A DNA stretch of 64,000 bases from Chondrosia reniformis. Its lineage: Eukaryota; Porifera; Demospongiae; Chondrillida; Chondrillidae. Position 1 is the stretch's first letter; every line of letters starts with the position of its first letter. Location of the stretch: the NCBI GenBank assembly GCA_947172415.1, contig OX359198.1, forward strand, positions 6,962,401-7,026,400. Direction: 5' to 3'. The notes beneath the pieces are model-generated. The model ran no database searches. It saw only the letters and a program-made list of their open reading frames with translations, and was not told the origin of the DNA. A program made the position numbers and the translations under genes. Shown piece by piece: positions 38,201 through 49,062 of this stretch.

Positions 38201-39031
38201 TACAAAGAAAGGATATAAGTACAGAGATATGGGTATAAATACATGAATATTTCTCAATTTAGGGCAGACTGGATGATGCTGAGGCATTGCAGAGGTAAGA
38301 TGACTCTATGCTGGTAGAACCTGTTCTATATTAGGTATACTGAAGTACACAATACCTCCTTTCTGTAGAAAATGCTTTTAAAATCCATTAATTGTTGTTG
38401 TAGCAACTGTGTATTGTTGTATATTGTTATATCCTTAGCTTGTATAAACACCATTAGGCATGTTTACATAATTACTGTACACACAATGTTTTCTCCTGCT
38501 GAGTGTTGTTATACTGTGAGTGACCATGCAGTATTTAGATTATGTATGCATGTTCAAATGCATAGTATGGCAGTGAAGTATACAGAGAGGGTCTTTGGAG
38601 GGAATAACTCAAAACTGATTGGCTTATTACTGGAGCAATCCAAGCTGTTGATTATGCTAGTAAGAGTAATACTATGTTTTTACTAATTGACCACATAGAT
38701 TTTATATAAAAATTACACACAGTTACCCTTATTAATATACCAGTGGTTGTCATAGTTCTTGAAAACTGTTGTTTTGGAGTACATCAAGAGAGTTAGATAA
38801 TGGAAGTATGGCTTAATTACCCTTGACGCCTATGAAAGCTTTAGCTGGTCTGATAGATATATGCTGTGGCTTATGTAGGGTAAGGACCAAGATGCAGTAG
38901 ATGTGTGTAAGAGATCACTAGAAATTGTAAGACAGACTTATGGAGACAGACATGAAGCTGTAGATGAAGTCCAAGAGATTTTAAGAGCTATGCTTCAGAA
39001 GGTTCACAGAGAGGGCACTGCAAAACAGTAG
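29267..39031 (+). CDS. NPHP3: Nephrocystin-3-like P-loop/TPR protein
   Basis: Ciliary inversin-compartment protein family. Exons: 29267-29452, 29739-30027, 30424-30545, 30879-30974, 31046-31206, 31360-31429, 31494-31574, 31903-32049, 32215-32324, 32489-32600, 32737-32904, 32991-33088, 33200-33299, 33739-33830, 34075-34147, 34215-34292, 34409-34465, 34686-34882, 34960-35082, 35262-35445, 35537-35658, 36380-36458, 36539-36579, 36733-36811, 36878-37002, 37381-37530, 37699-37750, 38013-38081, 38263-38294, 38566-38659, 38879-39031; 1,179 aa (human 1,330). Order: N-terminal coiled coil (about 1-90); a region like the human pre-NTPase part; Walker A TGEGKST (about 410); ILSHFVSLEG, Walker-B-like ILIVIDNADKI and LVNPLPLAVRVVVSADR, all closely like NPHP3; C-terminal TPR-type repeats. 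It lacks the N-terminal Gly2 myristoylation context of human NPHP3. Introns hold several minisatellites. Confidence 0.88.
30154..30242. mobile_element. foldback (MITE-like) element copy
   Basis: Ends tgaatatctaaagaca and, inverted, tgaacatctaaagaca; between them gacattttgacccc and cttcttcagc. It lies in an NPHP3-like intron and is related to the copies at 31671 and 51863. There is no coding capacity, so it would be non-autonomous. Confidence 0.65.
31671..31765. mobile_element. foldback (MITE-like) element, decayed copy
   Basis: Shows gagcatctagagacgcagtt and then ttttgaccctgagggtcttc and ttcagtga, the same arrangement as at 30154 and 51863. The right inverted end is degenerate. It is intronic in the NPHP3-like gene. 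Confidence 0.55.
33880..34035. repeat. short tandem repeat in NPHP3-like intron
   Basis: About four imperfect units of roughly 38 bp built on gtgtatggagggtgtatag and gggtattcccctgtagt. Confidence 0.75.
34548..34665. repeat. imperfect tandem repeat in NPHP3-like intron
   Basis: Three to four copies of gcataaccctccaatacata, separated by variable TA-rich spacers, between exons 34409-34465 and 34686-34882. Confidence 0.7.
35715..36252. repeat. 32-bp minisatellite (~17 units) in NPHP3-like intron
   Basis: Tandem 32-bp units (acttgtatctagggagctac then aatagaatgtgt) fill most of the intron 35659-36379. Variants are tgtgt, tgtgg and tgcgg at the unit end. Edges degrade on both sides. Confidence 0.96.
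37039..37238. repeat. 28-bp minisatellite (7 units) in NPHP3-like intron
   Basis: Seven tandem copies of a 28-bp unit (agtgtcctatactggactca then ttttatgt), almost identical, in the intron 37003-37380. Confidence 0.95.
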
Positions 39032-40046
39032 TATCAAGTGTGTATGAGTACCTGCTTCATCAGTCTGATTGCACTCTACACATTGCAAACTTTCAAATAA
39101 TAATTTAATGATACACACTTATTAGTATTTCACCACTTTTTATGTTTGCATGTATTATTTATCTTCAATGGCGTATAATATTACTGATTTGTGTATATAA
39201 ATGTACCACTGTTAAATACAATGGTTATATATTGAAATAGCTAGCTATAGGTGTCTCGAAGGTATATCTACTCGCCAGTGCCCGTATAAGATGACATCAT
39301 TCGTCGTCTCTTATTTCATCGTCTATAGACACGTGAAATACGATTTGTTATATTAATGAAAGTGATTTATATCCATTTCTTAGCCGCAGTACACTCCCTC
39401 GCCCCGTGCGCATACAAAGTGGATGGACCTGCTTTATATAGGTCGAATGGAGTGGTATTGTTTGTCCTATAAATATAGCTACTGATACGCGCTCACACTA
39501 ATATTCAAGCTATCAGCACGCACTACAAAGAGGAGAAGATAGGCGAATAGGTGTCAACGTTGCTATTCGGAAAATAAAGTGAGTTTGGACCATACTAATA
39601 TAGTATGCACGTTTCCTTCGAATGCACTAAAGGAAGTTTTTCCAAATTGAAGTACTGTAGCCTTCTCTATAGAGCAATAGATTGTATAATTATAGTCGCA
39701 ATCTATGCTGTTTGGATACACCATAGATTGTATATAGTCGCACACCAATGAATATTTCTATACTGTACATGTGCGCTGGAAAATTTAATAAACTGTAGCT
39801 GACCCTTAAACAGAACAATATCCAGCTAAATCAATAATACAAATTTTCTATATTTTTTTAAATACATTGATTATATATACAAACATCAAATTTGTTTACT
39901 AGTATGAATAATTTTTAGTAATTTAAAATATATATATATAATAGTTTGATTTTGATATCAATGGTGTGTTGCTCTGAATGCTTGAATGAAATGAAATTTG
40001 AGAACAGACTATAATTATCATCAACCTCTTCCTTTCATTCAAGGCA
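39032..40046. other. intergenic region and collagen promoter / 5' UTR intron
   Basis: Left part: 3' flank of the NPHP3-like gene, nothing else seen. About 39400-39580 looks like a promoter and non-coding first exon of the collagen gene: TATA box at 39468, then a likely 5' UTR ending at a GTGAGT donor (39579), with an acceptor (ending 40043) just before the ATG at 40047. The 5' UTR intron is inferred. Confidence 0.5.
39468..39475 (+). promoter_or_regulatory. TATA box of collagen gene
   Basis: TATAAATA in a locally GC-richer stretch (cctcgccccgtgcgcat upstream). It sits about 30 bp before a plausible start region and about 110 bp before a GTGAGT that could end a non-coding first exon. Confidence 0.5.
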
Positions 40047-43000
40047 ATGTGGAGGCTTCACCCTTATCATTTTTGTTGGCTAGCATTCTTGTCACTGAAT
40101 GTCCACAGCGTACCAACACAAAGTAAGTACCACTCAAATGACTGTAGACCTACGTATATAATAGTACTTGTACCAATTAAAGAATCCTCTTAGAAGAACA
40201 TTGCTGATATATATAGGTGGGCCCGCGGTAAGATTTACAAGCAAGTGGAATGACTTATGGAATGTTCACTATCTTGTAAATTGAGTAGTGTCATGCAAGT
40301 GATCGTGTAAAGTGGCATGCTAATGTACCTAATTATAAGATTGCTAGGTAGTATGAGTTGTGCTTTACTGGCCATATAGTAGTCCTAATATAAAGGCACT
40401 ATAGAAAACCATCTCATTTTATGCTATAGGCCTATTCTACGTATAGTGACATTAATAATTCACTCTTGTCCCACTAATTTGTGGTGAATAGCTTTCTCTA
40501 TTACATACATCATTTGGATATATAATATGCTGTGATAAAGTGATACATTTGAGGGAGAGGCTTAGCCCTAGAACTCCCTTGTTTACACACTCTTGTCCAA
40601 AACTTTCTTTTGTACATAGTTACAAATACTTTAGCACATGACTTGTTGATCAGTAGTTTATAAAGATCAAAGTCATAAACTTCAATAAAAGCTAACAGAC
40701 AAAAATGCTATCTATGTATATACATTTCACATGTTTGTCATATTTGATGATGTATGTAAACATATACGTATAGCACATGAAAATCCCCATGTAGTTGCAA
40801 ATACAGTACTTGCAACTGGTAGTCACGAGTAATTAACAACATTACCTGTTGATTCAAGATGTTTTATTTACCAATATATAGTTGATATTCTAGAAGAGAT
40901 TGGCTTGAGGACTGGGGAATTGAAGAGTTCCTCCAGGCTCACCCGTGGACCAGATGGGAAGGCCTCAGCATTTGAGATTACCAAAAACATTAATGTAGAA
41001 TTTTCCTCTGACATGTGGCCTAAAGTAGCCTCTAGCTTTCCAGATGAGTTTGCCCTTCACCTAGAGGTTTTTCTGGAGTTTGATCAGAATGGAATTTTAT
41101 TGTCAATTAATCACAACCAAGCTGAAGAGTTTACTGTAGTTGTAATTCCATCTAATGAGTTTAGACAACAGATAATGGCTATAAAACTACCAGGATTAAG
41201 GGTAGAGCAGCTACCAATCATGGAGGTCAATGAAGGATGGTATCAATTCATCATCCATTACTCCAAAAGGGACGGAAGTAGAAAGCTATCTTTATTTTCT
41301 CATTGTGATTTGATCTCTGAAGTTAACTTAGCACAAGATCCAGGTGTGCCATATAATAGCAGCCAATCATCCAGGGTGTTGTTACCCCAAGGGCTACGAG
41401 TAAGTGCTCCTAGCTCTTAATTGATGATTAGTAAATCTATCTAAGGTTTTAAAGTTGTCTTTTCTATTAGGTGTTCAACTATACAGTTTTTGATACGCCA
41501 GGTCTAGCCTTGTTGGACTGTGCATTTTCAGTGAGTATTCTTCTATGCAGATATAACCCTATCTACGTACGTATCTAATTATAATGATTATAATGTTAGT
41601 TATTAATTTTTTTCTAGACACTTGAGGATTTTGGATCTGGCTCTGGTTTTGTGAGTCGTTGAATAGCTAGAAATTTGTGAATCTACTACTATAGCTTATT
41701 CATTGTGTACGTCCATTTCAGTTAACAGTAATGCCAGAACCTCTTGAGAAGGGGGAGAAAGGCCAAAAAGGAGAGATGGTACATATTTATAACTGCAGCC
41801 TGCAGTGTAATGTATTATGTTGTATGTACATGTTAGCTAACACTTATTAGGCCAGCACTTTTTGATTGTTTCAAGCGAAGATTGCTAACAAGCGCAGAAC
41901 AGACTTGACTGTAACCCAAAAGCGAGAAATTTGTGCGTATAAAATAACTGTGTACTGTATAATTAGTACGGAATTTGATATTAGGCCAAAAGTTTCCAAA
42001 ATGAATTGTGGCCCATTAAGTGGGTGGCACTGTATGTATTGTATGCATACATATGTATACTGATATACATACGTATGTACAGTATATAATAAACTGATAT
42101 ACTGATATGTATGTATGCTTAGTGACCATTTGGATCAGAGAATATGTATATAATATACAATGTTGTGTATAAACTTCTTAGATTATATTACTCATGTGCA
42201 CTGATAGATTGCAATGTACGTATGTGTAGTAATGTTTATATATGTACGTATGTGTAGGGAGAGCTAGGTATTCAGGGACCACCTGGTGAAAAGGGCAGTC
42301 TTGGAGAGAAGGGACTGAAGGTATACTTATATACAAACTGAAAAGAGCATTTGACCATGACATGTGTGTAATAGAGTGTGAATCAGCTAAACTATACTAC
42401 TTAGGGGGATCAAGGTGAACAAGGTCAAGATGGAGCAGATGGAACAGATGGAGAAAAGGTCTCTTAATCGGAGGCTTTCAGAAGAATAAACTGCACTGCA
42501 ATTAATGTATTTGGTCTATCTCTGCAGGGAGAAGGGGGTGAAATGGGAGAGAAAGGAGAAAGAGGAACGCAAGGACCAAAGGTGCATATACACCGAAATC
42601 CCTTGAGACCACTTATCCTAATTATGAGTGCATTCAGATTGCTGTGTTTGGGCAATCATGTTTATATACTATTTCTGCATATAGTACTTTTCAAGCTGTG
42701 TACATACGTAGCTAGGTCAACACACAGCAACTGGTAAATATATGTATCTATGTTTCCGTGCTAGGGAGACGCTGGCTACTTCTGTACACCACCTGGTGGA
42801 TTACCAGTAAGTTTGACCTATACAGTGCTCTATTGTAAGATTAGCTCTTTCTCACTAAAGCAACTGGATATAGGAGACTAGGATACAGTGGTTAAGTGAA
42901 GGTAACTACTATAATTATGGGACATTGTAGATGATGAATTTACATATTTGTCACTCTATTAATCATAACCCAAGGAATGTACAATCATTGTTTGAGAGAA

Positions 43001-46000
43001 AATGTTTTGATGGCAGACTTTGATTAATTGGACTGTTACCAAGTGTATTCTAATTTCATTAAATAATTACCTGTATTTCTGGAGTATGTATCATGTACAG
43101 ACATGTCCTCCAAAGGAATTCAGTGGGGATGTAATAACAGAACAGTACCCTAGTCCTGAACCCATGACATCACTCTGTCACTATGTCTTATCTATTATGC
43201 TTTTGTATGGCATTGCCTTTGTTTTAAAATACAGGATGGAATTGAAGAAGAGCTTCCTCTATGCTCTGATTTACTGAAGGTATTTATATATATTATTTAC
43301 TCCTTCATTGCAAAGAATGCATAAAGAGCATCATACTGTATATGTATTTGTATACTTTTAGGGTTCCCCAGGGGTACAGGGTGATGTAGGTGTGGCTGGT
43401 CCAAAAGGAGAAAAAGTAAATTTTAGATGTTTTAGAGGAATATATAATACAAGTGTTTGATATAATATAGGGAGACATGGGCGTGAAGGGAAGTGATGGA
43501 GAAAAGGGAAGCAGAGGAAAGGATGGAAAGACTTTATCAGCACAAGAACTCCTTACAGTTTGTGTTATAACTCTAAGACTTGATACTTTAATATACTGTA
43601 TGCTTTGTGCTAAATGGTAGTTGCATATGTATATATTGAGATTAATACACATATCATTTCACTCTACCTTTATTGAATTTCCTTTGTTATGTATAATTAG
43701 GTTATTTGTGAACAAGCTGACATAAGTGGAAACCAAACTTTGATTGTACGTATGTCTGTTCATTTCTGGACACGGATGTGACAAATTACTTCTTATTTGT
43801 TATATACATATTTGCAGCTTCTTTGTGGTGCTGATGTGAGGGATATTCCAGGTCTGAAGGGAGAGCCAGGGACAAAGGGTGAAATTGGCATGAAAGGGAC
43901 TACAGGACCTCCTGGTCCCCAAGGAGAGAAGGGAATGGAAGGAGAAACTGGTCCAAAGGTATGGGCCAGCTCTCCCCAAGCTTTGTGTGTACTTGATAGC
44001 ACTAGCCATGTCTTCACTTTAGGGCGATGCAGGTATGGGCTTACAAGGAAGCACTGGAGAACCTGGAGAGAAGGTGAACCTGTAGCCACTAACACAAAAA
44101 ATAAAAAGCACAATATTCCTGTATATAGTCTAAAGAGCATTGGATGAGGAGGTTTCATATCCATTTTATTTTCATTTTTCCACGCTGCCATGTTGTCTTC
44201 ATTTCATCTTTCCAGATGTATACGTATATGTCTCTATGGTAACACTACTATAACGTTGATATTGTATATGCTTGTAGGGTGACAGAGGTGATGATGGTCA
44301 GGTGGGACCAAAGGTTGGGATAGATAGTATACATATACACTACATTTTATGGTCCTTATGAGTTGCATGATTAACTGTAGGGTGAACCGGGAATTGATGG
44401 TCATCCTGGACTGAATGGTACCAATGGAGTGGATGGCATAAGTGTTAAGGTGTGTTGGTGTATATAACTTCAAGTTTAAGGCAAACACTGTATATACGTA
44501 GTGATTTATCTCATTGTAGGGGGAGAGAGGCCAAATGGGACGCCCTGGCTCAAAGGTACTGCATTAATATATTGCATAGTATACTTTATGTGTACATAAG
44601 TGTATATACGTATCAACATTTAAATCTGTCCAGCCCACTCCTACCTGGAGGAGTAACTGTGGATTGAGCTTTGAGACTCATAAGTATTTATTTATTATAG
44701 AAAGGAAAATCTTCCATCTTTAGCAAGATGTTACTGTTTTTACAAGCGTCTTCACTCATTTAAATAATTTGTTAAATGACACTGTGTCTGTTGATTCATA
44801 TAATGATCTCTCTGTAACATATACATTAGTATGTATGTAGTTATAACAACAATATGATACTATATTATAATACATAGTACATATTATACTGTATATAATG
44901 TTTTGTGATGAGACATCCATTCCAATTAGGGAGACATTGGGGTTATGGGCTCCCCAGGACCACAGGGTCCTCCTGGAGACAGCATCAAGGGAGAGAAGGG
45001 TGAACGGGGAACTGATGGAGAGCGTGGACCCCCAGGAAGTGTGGAATGTATGTTAAATCATAGAACATCATGTTTCCATGGTAAAATGAAAGTTTATGTA
45101 AACTACTTACAGTTTCCCAGAGAGTATAAATTACAAGTCTAAGATCATTGATAATTTAAATTAGTTTCTGATTGGCTAGTCATAGCTGATTGCCAAACAC
45201 TTTTTCTGAGATGAGTAAGTTTATCTCATTTTACCTTATCTCTAGTTGTCACAGTTGCTGGTGCACAAGGCCAGAAAGGTGAGTATGGAGAGAGAGGTGA
45301 CAGGGGTCCGCAGGGCCTACCAGGGCCGCGAGGACCCAGAGGCAGTAGAGGGAGACATGGACTACCTGGTAGAGATGGGCAGAGTGGATCACTTGGACCT
45401 AGAGGACCTGTTGGTCCACCAGGACCTCCAGGGTTCGGAGCCAAAGGTGAAAAGGGACGTCCAGTAAGTGTACATACTGTATATATATGTAGGACAAACC
45501 TAGATATCTAATATAGATATAAGTACGTATGTATATAAAGTGTATATACCCTGATAATGGGAGGGGTATTATATCCTGTATACAGCATGAATCACTGATT
45601 AAGGATGATATACAGTATATAACATTTATATTTATACAGAAAATGAACCAGTCACTGAAGCAAATCTTACTCATTTCTTTGCTTTATTAGCCATATCGAA
45701 CCTATGCTGCCAAATGTATAAAACAGTTATATTCCTTTGTCTCGGATTTCCATTGAAATATAATTGTTTGGCTTTAGTCCTCGCCTCTGGGCTATAACTA
45801 TTACATATATACTAGTGTACGTATGTGGCACTGATCATATATATAGTATAGTGTATACCTTGCATAATGCACATATAAAATTGTAAGTTCACATGTTCAC
45901 TTTTCTCACATTGCTATGTAGGGAACTCCTGGACAGCAGCAGTTTCTGGTGTGTAAATATCTTTCATCACAATAACAAGATTTTCCTACATTAAATATGT

Positions 46001-46474
46001 CTTCTGTTTATTTCCAAGGCTTACTTTCTTTATTGTACATACGTGTGTAGGTGATACCAAAGTATTCAAACCTGTCCAGTATACCAGCTAGACCAGGAAT
46101 GCTAGCAATTGTTCAAAAAGCTGATGGAGATAGTTCTTTGTATCTTTATATATCTAACCAGTGGAGAAAAATCATAGTAAGTAGACACACTATATGTATC
46201 TTTGTATGTATATATTCCAAATGAATATCTCAGAACCTCATAAGGACTATAGCAATGGTCATTCTCTTATAAAGAAAGTAAGATAGGACATTAATTCTTA
46301 ATTGACAAGTGATTATTTGCCTATCATTGTAGATTTTGAATAGGCTTTAGTTCATACTTCTTAGTTATGTTTTGTCACTTGTCACATATATGATTTCTCC
46401 TTAACTTTCTTGACTACAAAATTTATTAAATGATACAATTCTTTCTCTTTTGTATACAGTTTGAAACTAATTAG
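40047..46474 (+). CDS. Short multiplexin-like collagen (TSPN-like + interrupted triple helix)
   Basis: Secreted extracellular-matrix collagen. Exons: 40047-40122, 40894-41399, 41471-41530, 41618-41650, 41722-41778, 42258-42320, 42405-42458, 42528-42581, 42765-42806, 43101-43130, 43235-43279, 43362-43415, 43471-43557, 43701-43745, 43818-43958, 44023-44073, 44278-44313, 44381-44449, 44520-44555, 44930-45047, 45246-45463, 45922-45948, 46051-46176, 46460-46474; 680 aa. Signal peptide ([19 protein letters not shown]); thrombospondin-N/LamG-like domain (about 30-195: [35 protein letters not shown]); three Gly-X-Y blocks split by Cys-containing interruptions ([26 protein letters not shown]); then [20 protein letters not shown], like the trimerisation domain of collagens XV/XVIII; stop soon after (RKIIFETN). 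No endostatin domain is seen. Many triple-helix exons are 36, 54 or 63 bp and start with a whole Gly codon. Confidence 0.85.
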
Positions 46475-46816
46475 TGATTTGGGCTATCAATTAAGATTTT
46501 CTCTAACATATTATAGTATTTTTATCACATAATTTTTCACCCATCATGCAGTTTATACGTATGTATACCTTTTTCTATTTATTTGAAATGAGATTACATT
46601 GAATTAGTATAATTTACCACACCACCATACACTGGTGTATCCTTTGGGAAGAGCTAGAAATGATGGTCTGAGATGGCCTGGTCTTAACCCCATGCACTAA
46701 CAGGTAGACATTTTTATGTTATTGTAATGTACTGATATTGAAAATGATGTTAAGCATAGATCCATAATGAAGTTTGTAATGTAAAGTCCACACAAATGAA
46801 TACAGTATATAATGAG
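46475..46816. other. convergent spacer collagen / membrane protein B
   Basis: AT-rich 3' flanks; no gene or clear repeat is seen, and nothing resembling an endostatin exon. Confidence 0.5.
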
Positions 46817-48616
46817 TTAATAATTATCTTCTCTGATACATTTCTCTGGATCCTTCAGCAAACTCTGTTTCAATTCCAATTTGCTCTGGAAAATTTTACT
46901 TGGCTTCCATTTTATCGTTTTGGTATTCTTTTCAACACTGTTTTCCTCTTCAACCTCAGTAAGCCATTTTATGGTGATTATTTTAACACCCCAACCAGCT
47001 CCACTTAACAAAAGAGGAGAAATGAAACGAGTAAAGCTTGGTAGAGTTGAATCTTCATTGGTTCCAAATGCATCAAGCTCTCCAGATGTTGTGATAAAAA
47101 ATCCAAAGCAAAGAAGACCTACAAACAGTAAAGAAAACAACATTCCAACTCCAATGCTCTTAAGAGTGCGTAGAGAGGACTTCTTGTCTGTTCTTTGGAT
47201 CTTGCCAGCCGTGAAGAGGACAGCAAGCAGATGGACCGTGCAAAATAAAGAAAAAACAATTAAAAGTGTTTTACAGATGACTTCTTCAGGGGCAGCAAGC
47301 AAGGCCAGAAAGATGAACACGCTGTGTGCCATAATCAACTGCAAGGAGAGAAGGTTGGTCCACAGACAGCATATGGTCAGTAAGGAAGCTATATACTTAG
47401 TATACCCGCAACATACAACCTTGGTTAACATTTGGAGAATCTTTGGAGTTGTTATGTGATGTTTCCTCCCCAGAACAACAGCTAAAATGAAGTTGCCAGA
47501 AATGATCCAAATTATGAAAAACAATTCTGCTACAGTTAAAAGTATTGGAAAGGCTTCCATTCTTGCTGCCATATCTGCTATACTATGAATATCACTATAT
47601 ACCACCAATATATTGAACGAAACACTAGTCATTGTAATTCCCCAAATAAGGCCATATGTGCGATAAGATGACTTCTTTGATCTCATTGCTACATGAGGAA
47701 GGTTCCTTTTAGCAAAAGAGGCTTGTATAATGAACTGCAGAATGCTGAACACATATATGCTAATAGCCAGTAGGCTAATAAGAACAAGAGAAAGGGTCTG
47801 CATATCCTGTCCATTGTTAAACATTGTTGCTATTTGGCTATTATTGCACCTACGAAGAACAAAGCCTAACTTGATTCTTCTGTTATTTGGAGTCTTATAA
47901 GCATAGTTCTTCAGCTAAAGATGAAAATAAAGTCTAAGTTTACGTACATCTCATATACGTATGCTGTACATAGAATATATATAAGTATAGTATGGTTGTC
48001 AAAGAAAAAGTAACTCATTTTTTCTGGTAGCTATATTACTCATACAGTAATGGTGTTGTTCTTATCAACTTTTATACTAAATAAAATTTATGTGTATGTA
48101 CGTACTGCGACTGACCCCCATTGTGAACTGTTGTACAAGGTTGAAGGCGCACTCTTCTTGAAGTGGAGGAAGAGTTATATTAACTTCTCTCTGTAGAGAT
48201 TTGTAAAATGCTGGCATGAGTCCAATGATATAAAGGGCATGTGTATTAAGTACTGTTGGGTCAATTATAAAATATACAGCAGAACTCATCCAAAACCAAG
48301 TTTCTTGCTCTTCTCTACAGTTGCCTTCTTTCAATTTCAAAGCCTCCCCAGAGTTTGTAATATATTGCACCATTACTGACTCAGGTTCAGGAAGGTTGGG
48401 AGAGTAGAAAGTGTAATAAAGTTCTGCCAGGTTCTGTGTTATTTTTCCAATGGCAACTGCCTCCAATTCTAAAATGTTACATGTTTTATTTTGTTCGGAA
48501 AGTTTGTCTGCTGAACCTCCATTGAGTTCCTCAGTTTGAACCAAGCTCTCACTAACAACTAGCACTATAATGATATACAGATAAGCCTGCCACCCTGTCA
48601 TTACTGAGCTGTACAA
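46817..48616 (-). CDS. membrane protein B: paralogue of protein A
   Basis: Not recognised as a named family. Exons 48116-48616 and 46817-47914, phase 0 junction at a GTCAGT donor; 532 aa. Likely signal peptide (WQAYLYIIIVLVVSESLVQT), N-glycosylation-type sites (NKTC, NITL) and cysteines in the ectodomain, then seven hydrophobic segments (LVLISLLAISIYVFSILQF; GLIWGITMTSVSFNILVVY; LFFIIWIISGNFILAVV; YIASLLTICCLWTNLLSLQ; LLIVFSLFCTVHLLAVLF; MLFSLLFVGLLCFGFFI; FISPLLLSGAGWGVKIITI) and a Lys/Glu-rich cytoplasmic tail of about 60 residues. Compared with A, the intron position and phase, hydrophobic pattern and terminal ISPLLL-GW motif agree, while overall identity looks low. This suggests an old, fast-evolving family. 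It is divergent from the VRK gene (446 bp). Confidence 0.75.
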
Positions 48617-49062
48617 GAGATCTCCCTTTCACCAGAGACCTTAAAATATCTCACTAAATATCACATATGCATTATAGCAGTAAATGTATATGTGAAGGTC
48701 TGAATTGAACTATTCATGCCATTCTAAAGATACAGGAAGACTGAAAGGAGTTTCTCCTTCAAATATATATACGTATAATTCATTCATCAGCCATTAAAAG
48801 TAAATTAGCTTTCTGTTGGAGGCTAACATAGTTGAGTTGAGTACACCATGTGCTATATAAGTGGTTTGAAGCTGTTTGCAACATATGTATATAGTGCAAC
48901 CTACAAATTCAGTACATATATATGAGCTTAAAACATTTGTATCTAATATTGATACAGACCTAATGGCAAACGCGTGACAGTCATGAATATGATTTAATCA
49001 CGCGGGATTGAAAAAAAAATTGGAACCAAGATTTTTGCTCGAATCGCTTTAAAATCGTCCAG
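48617..49062. other. divergent spacer, membrane protein B / VRK promoters
   Basis: AT-rich. Contains CGTGACAGTCAT at 48973-48984, the same 12-mer as upstream of XPO4, and tcacgcggg at about 48998. No gene is seen. Confidence 0.5.

Noticed and set aside
46177-46816. Endostatin-coding exon downstream of the collagen
   Set aside because: I looked for one because of the multiplexin-like layout. No frame with endostatin-like residues is present before the neighbouring gene.
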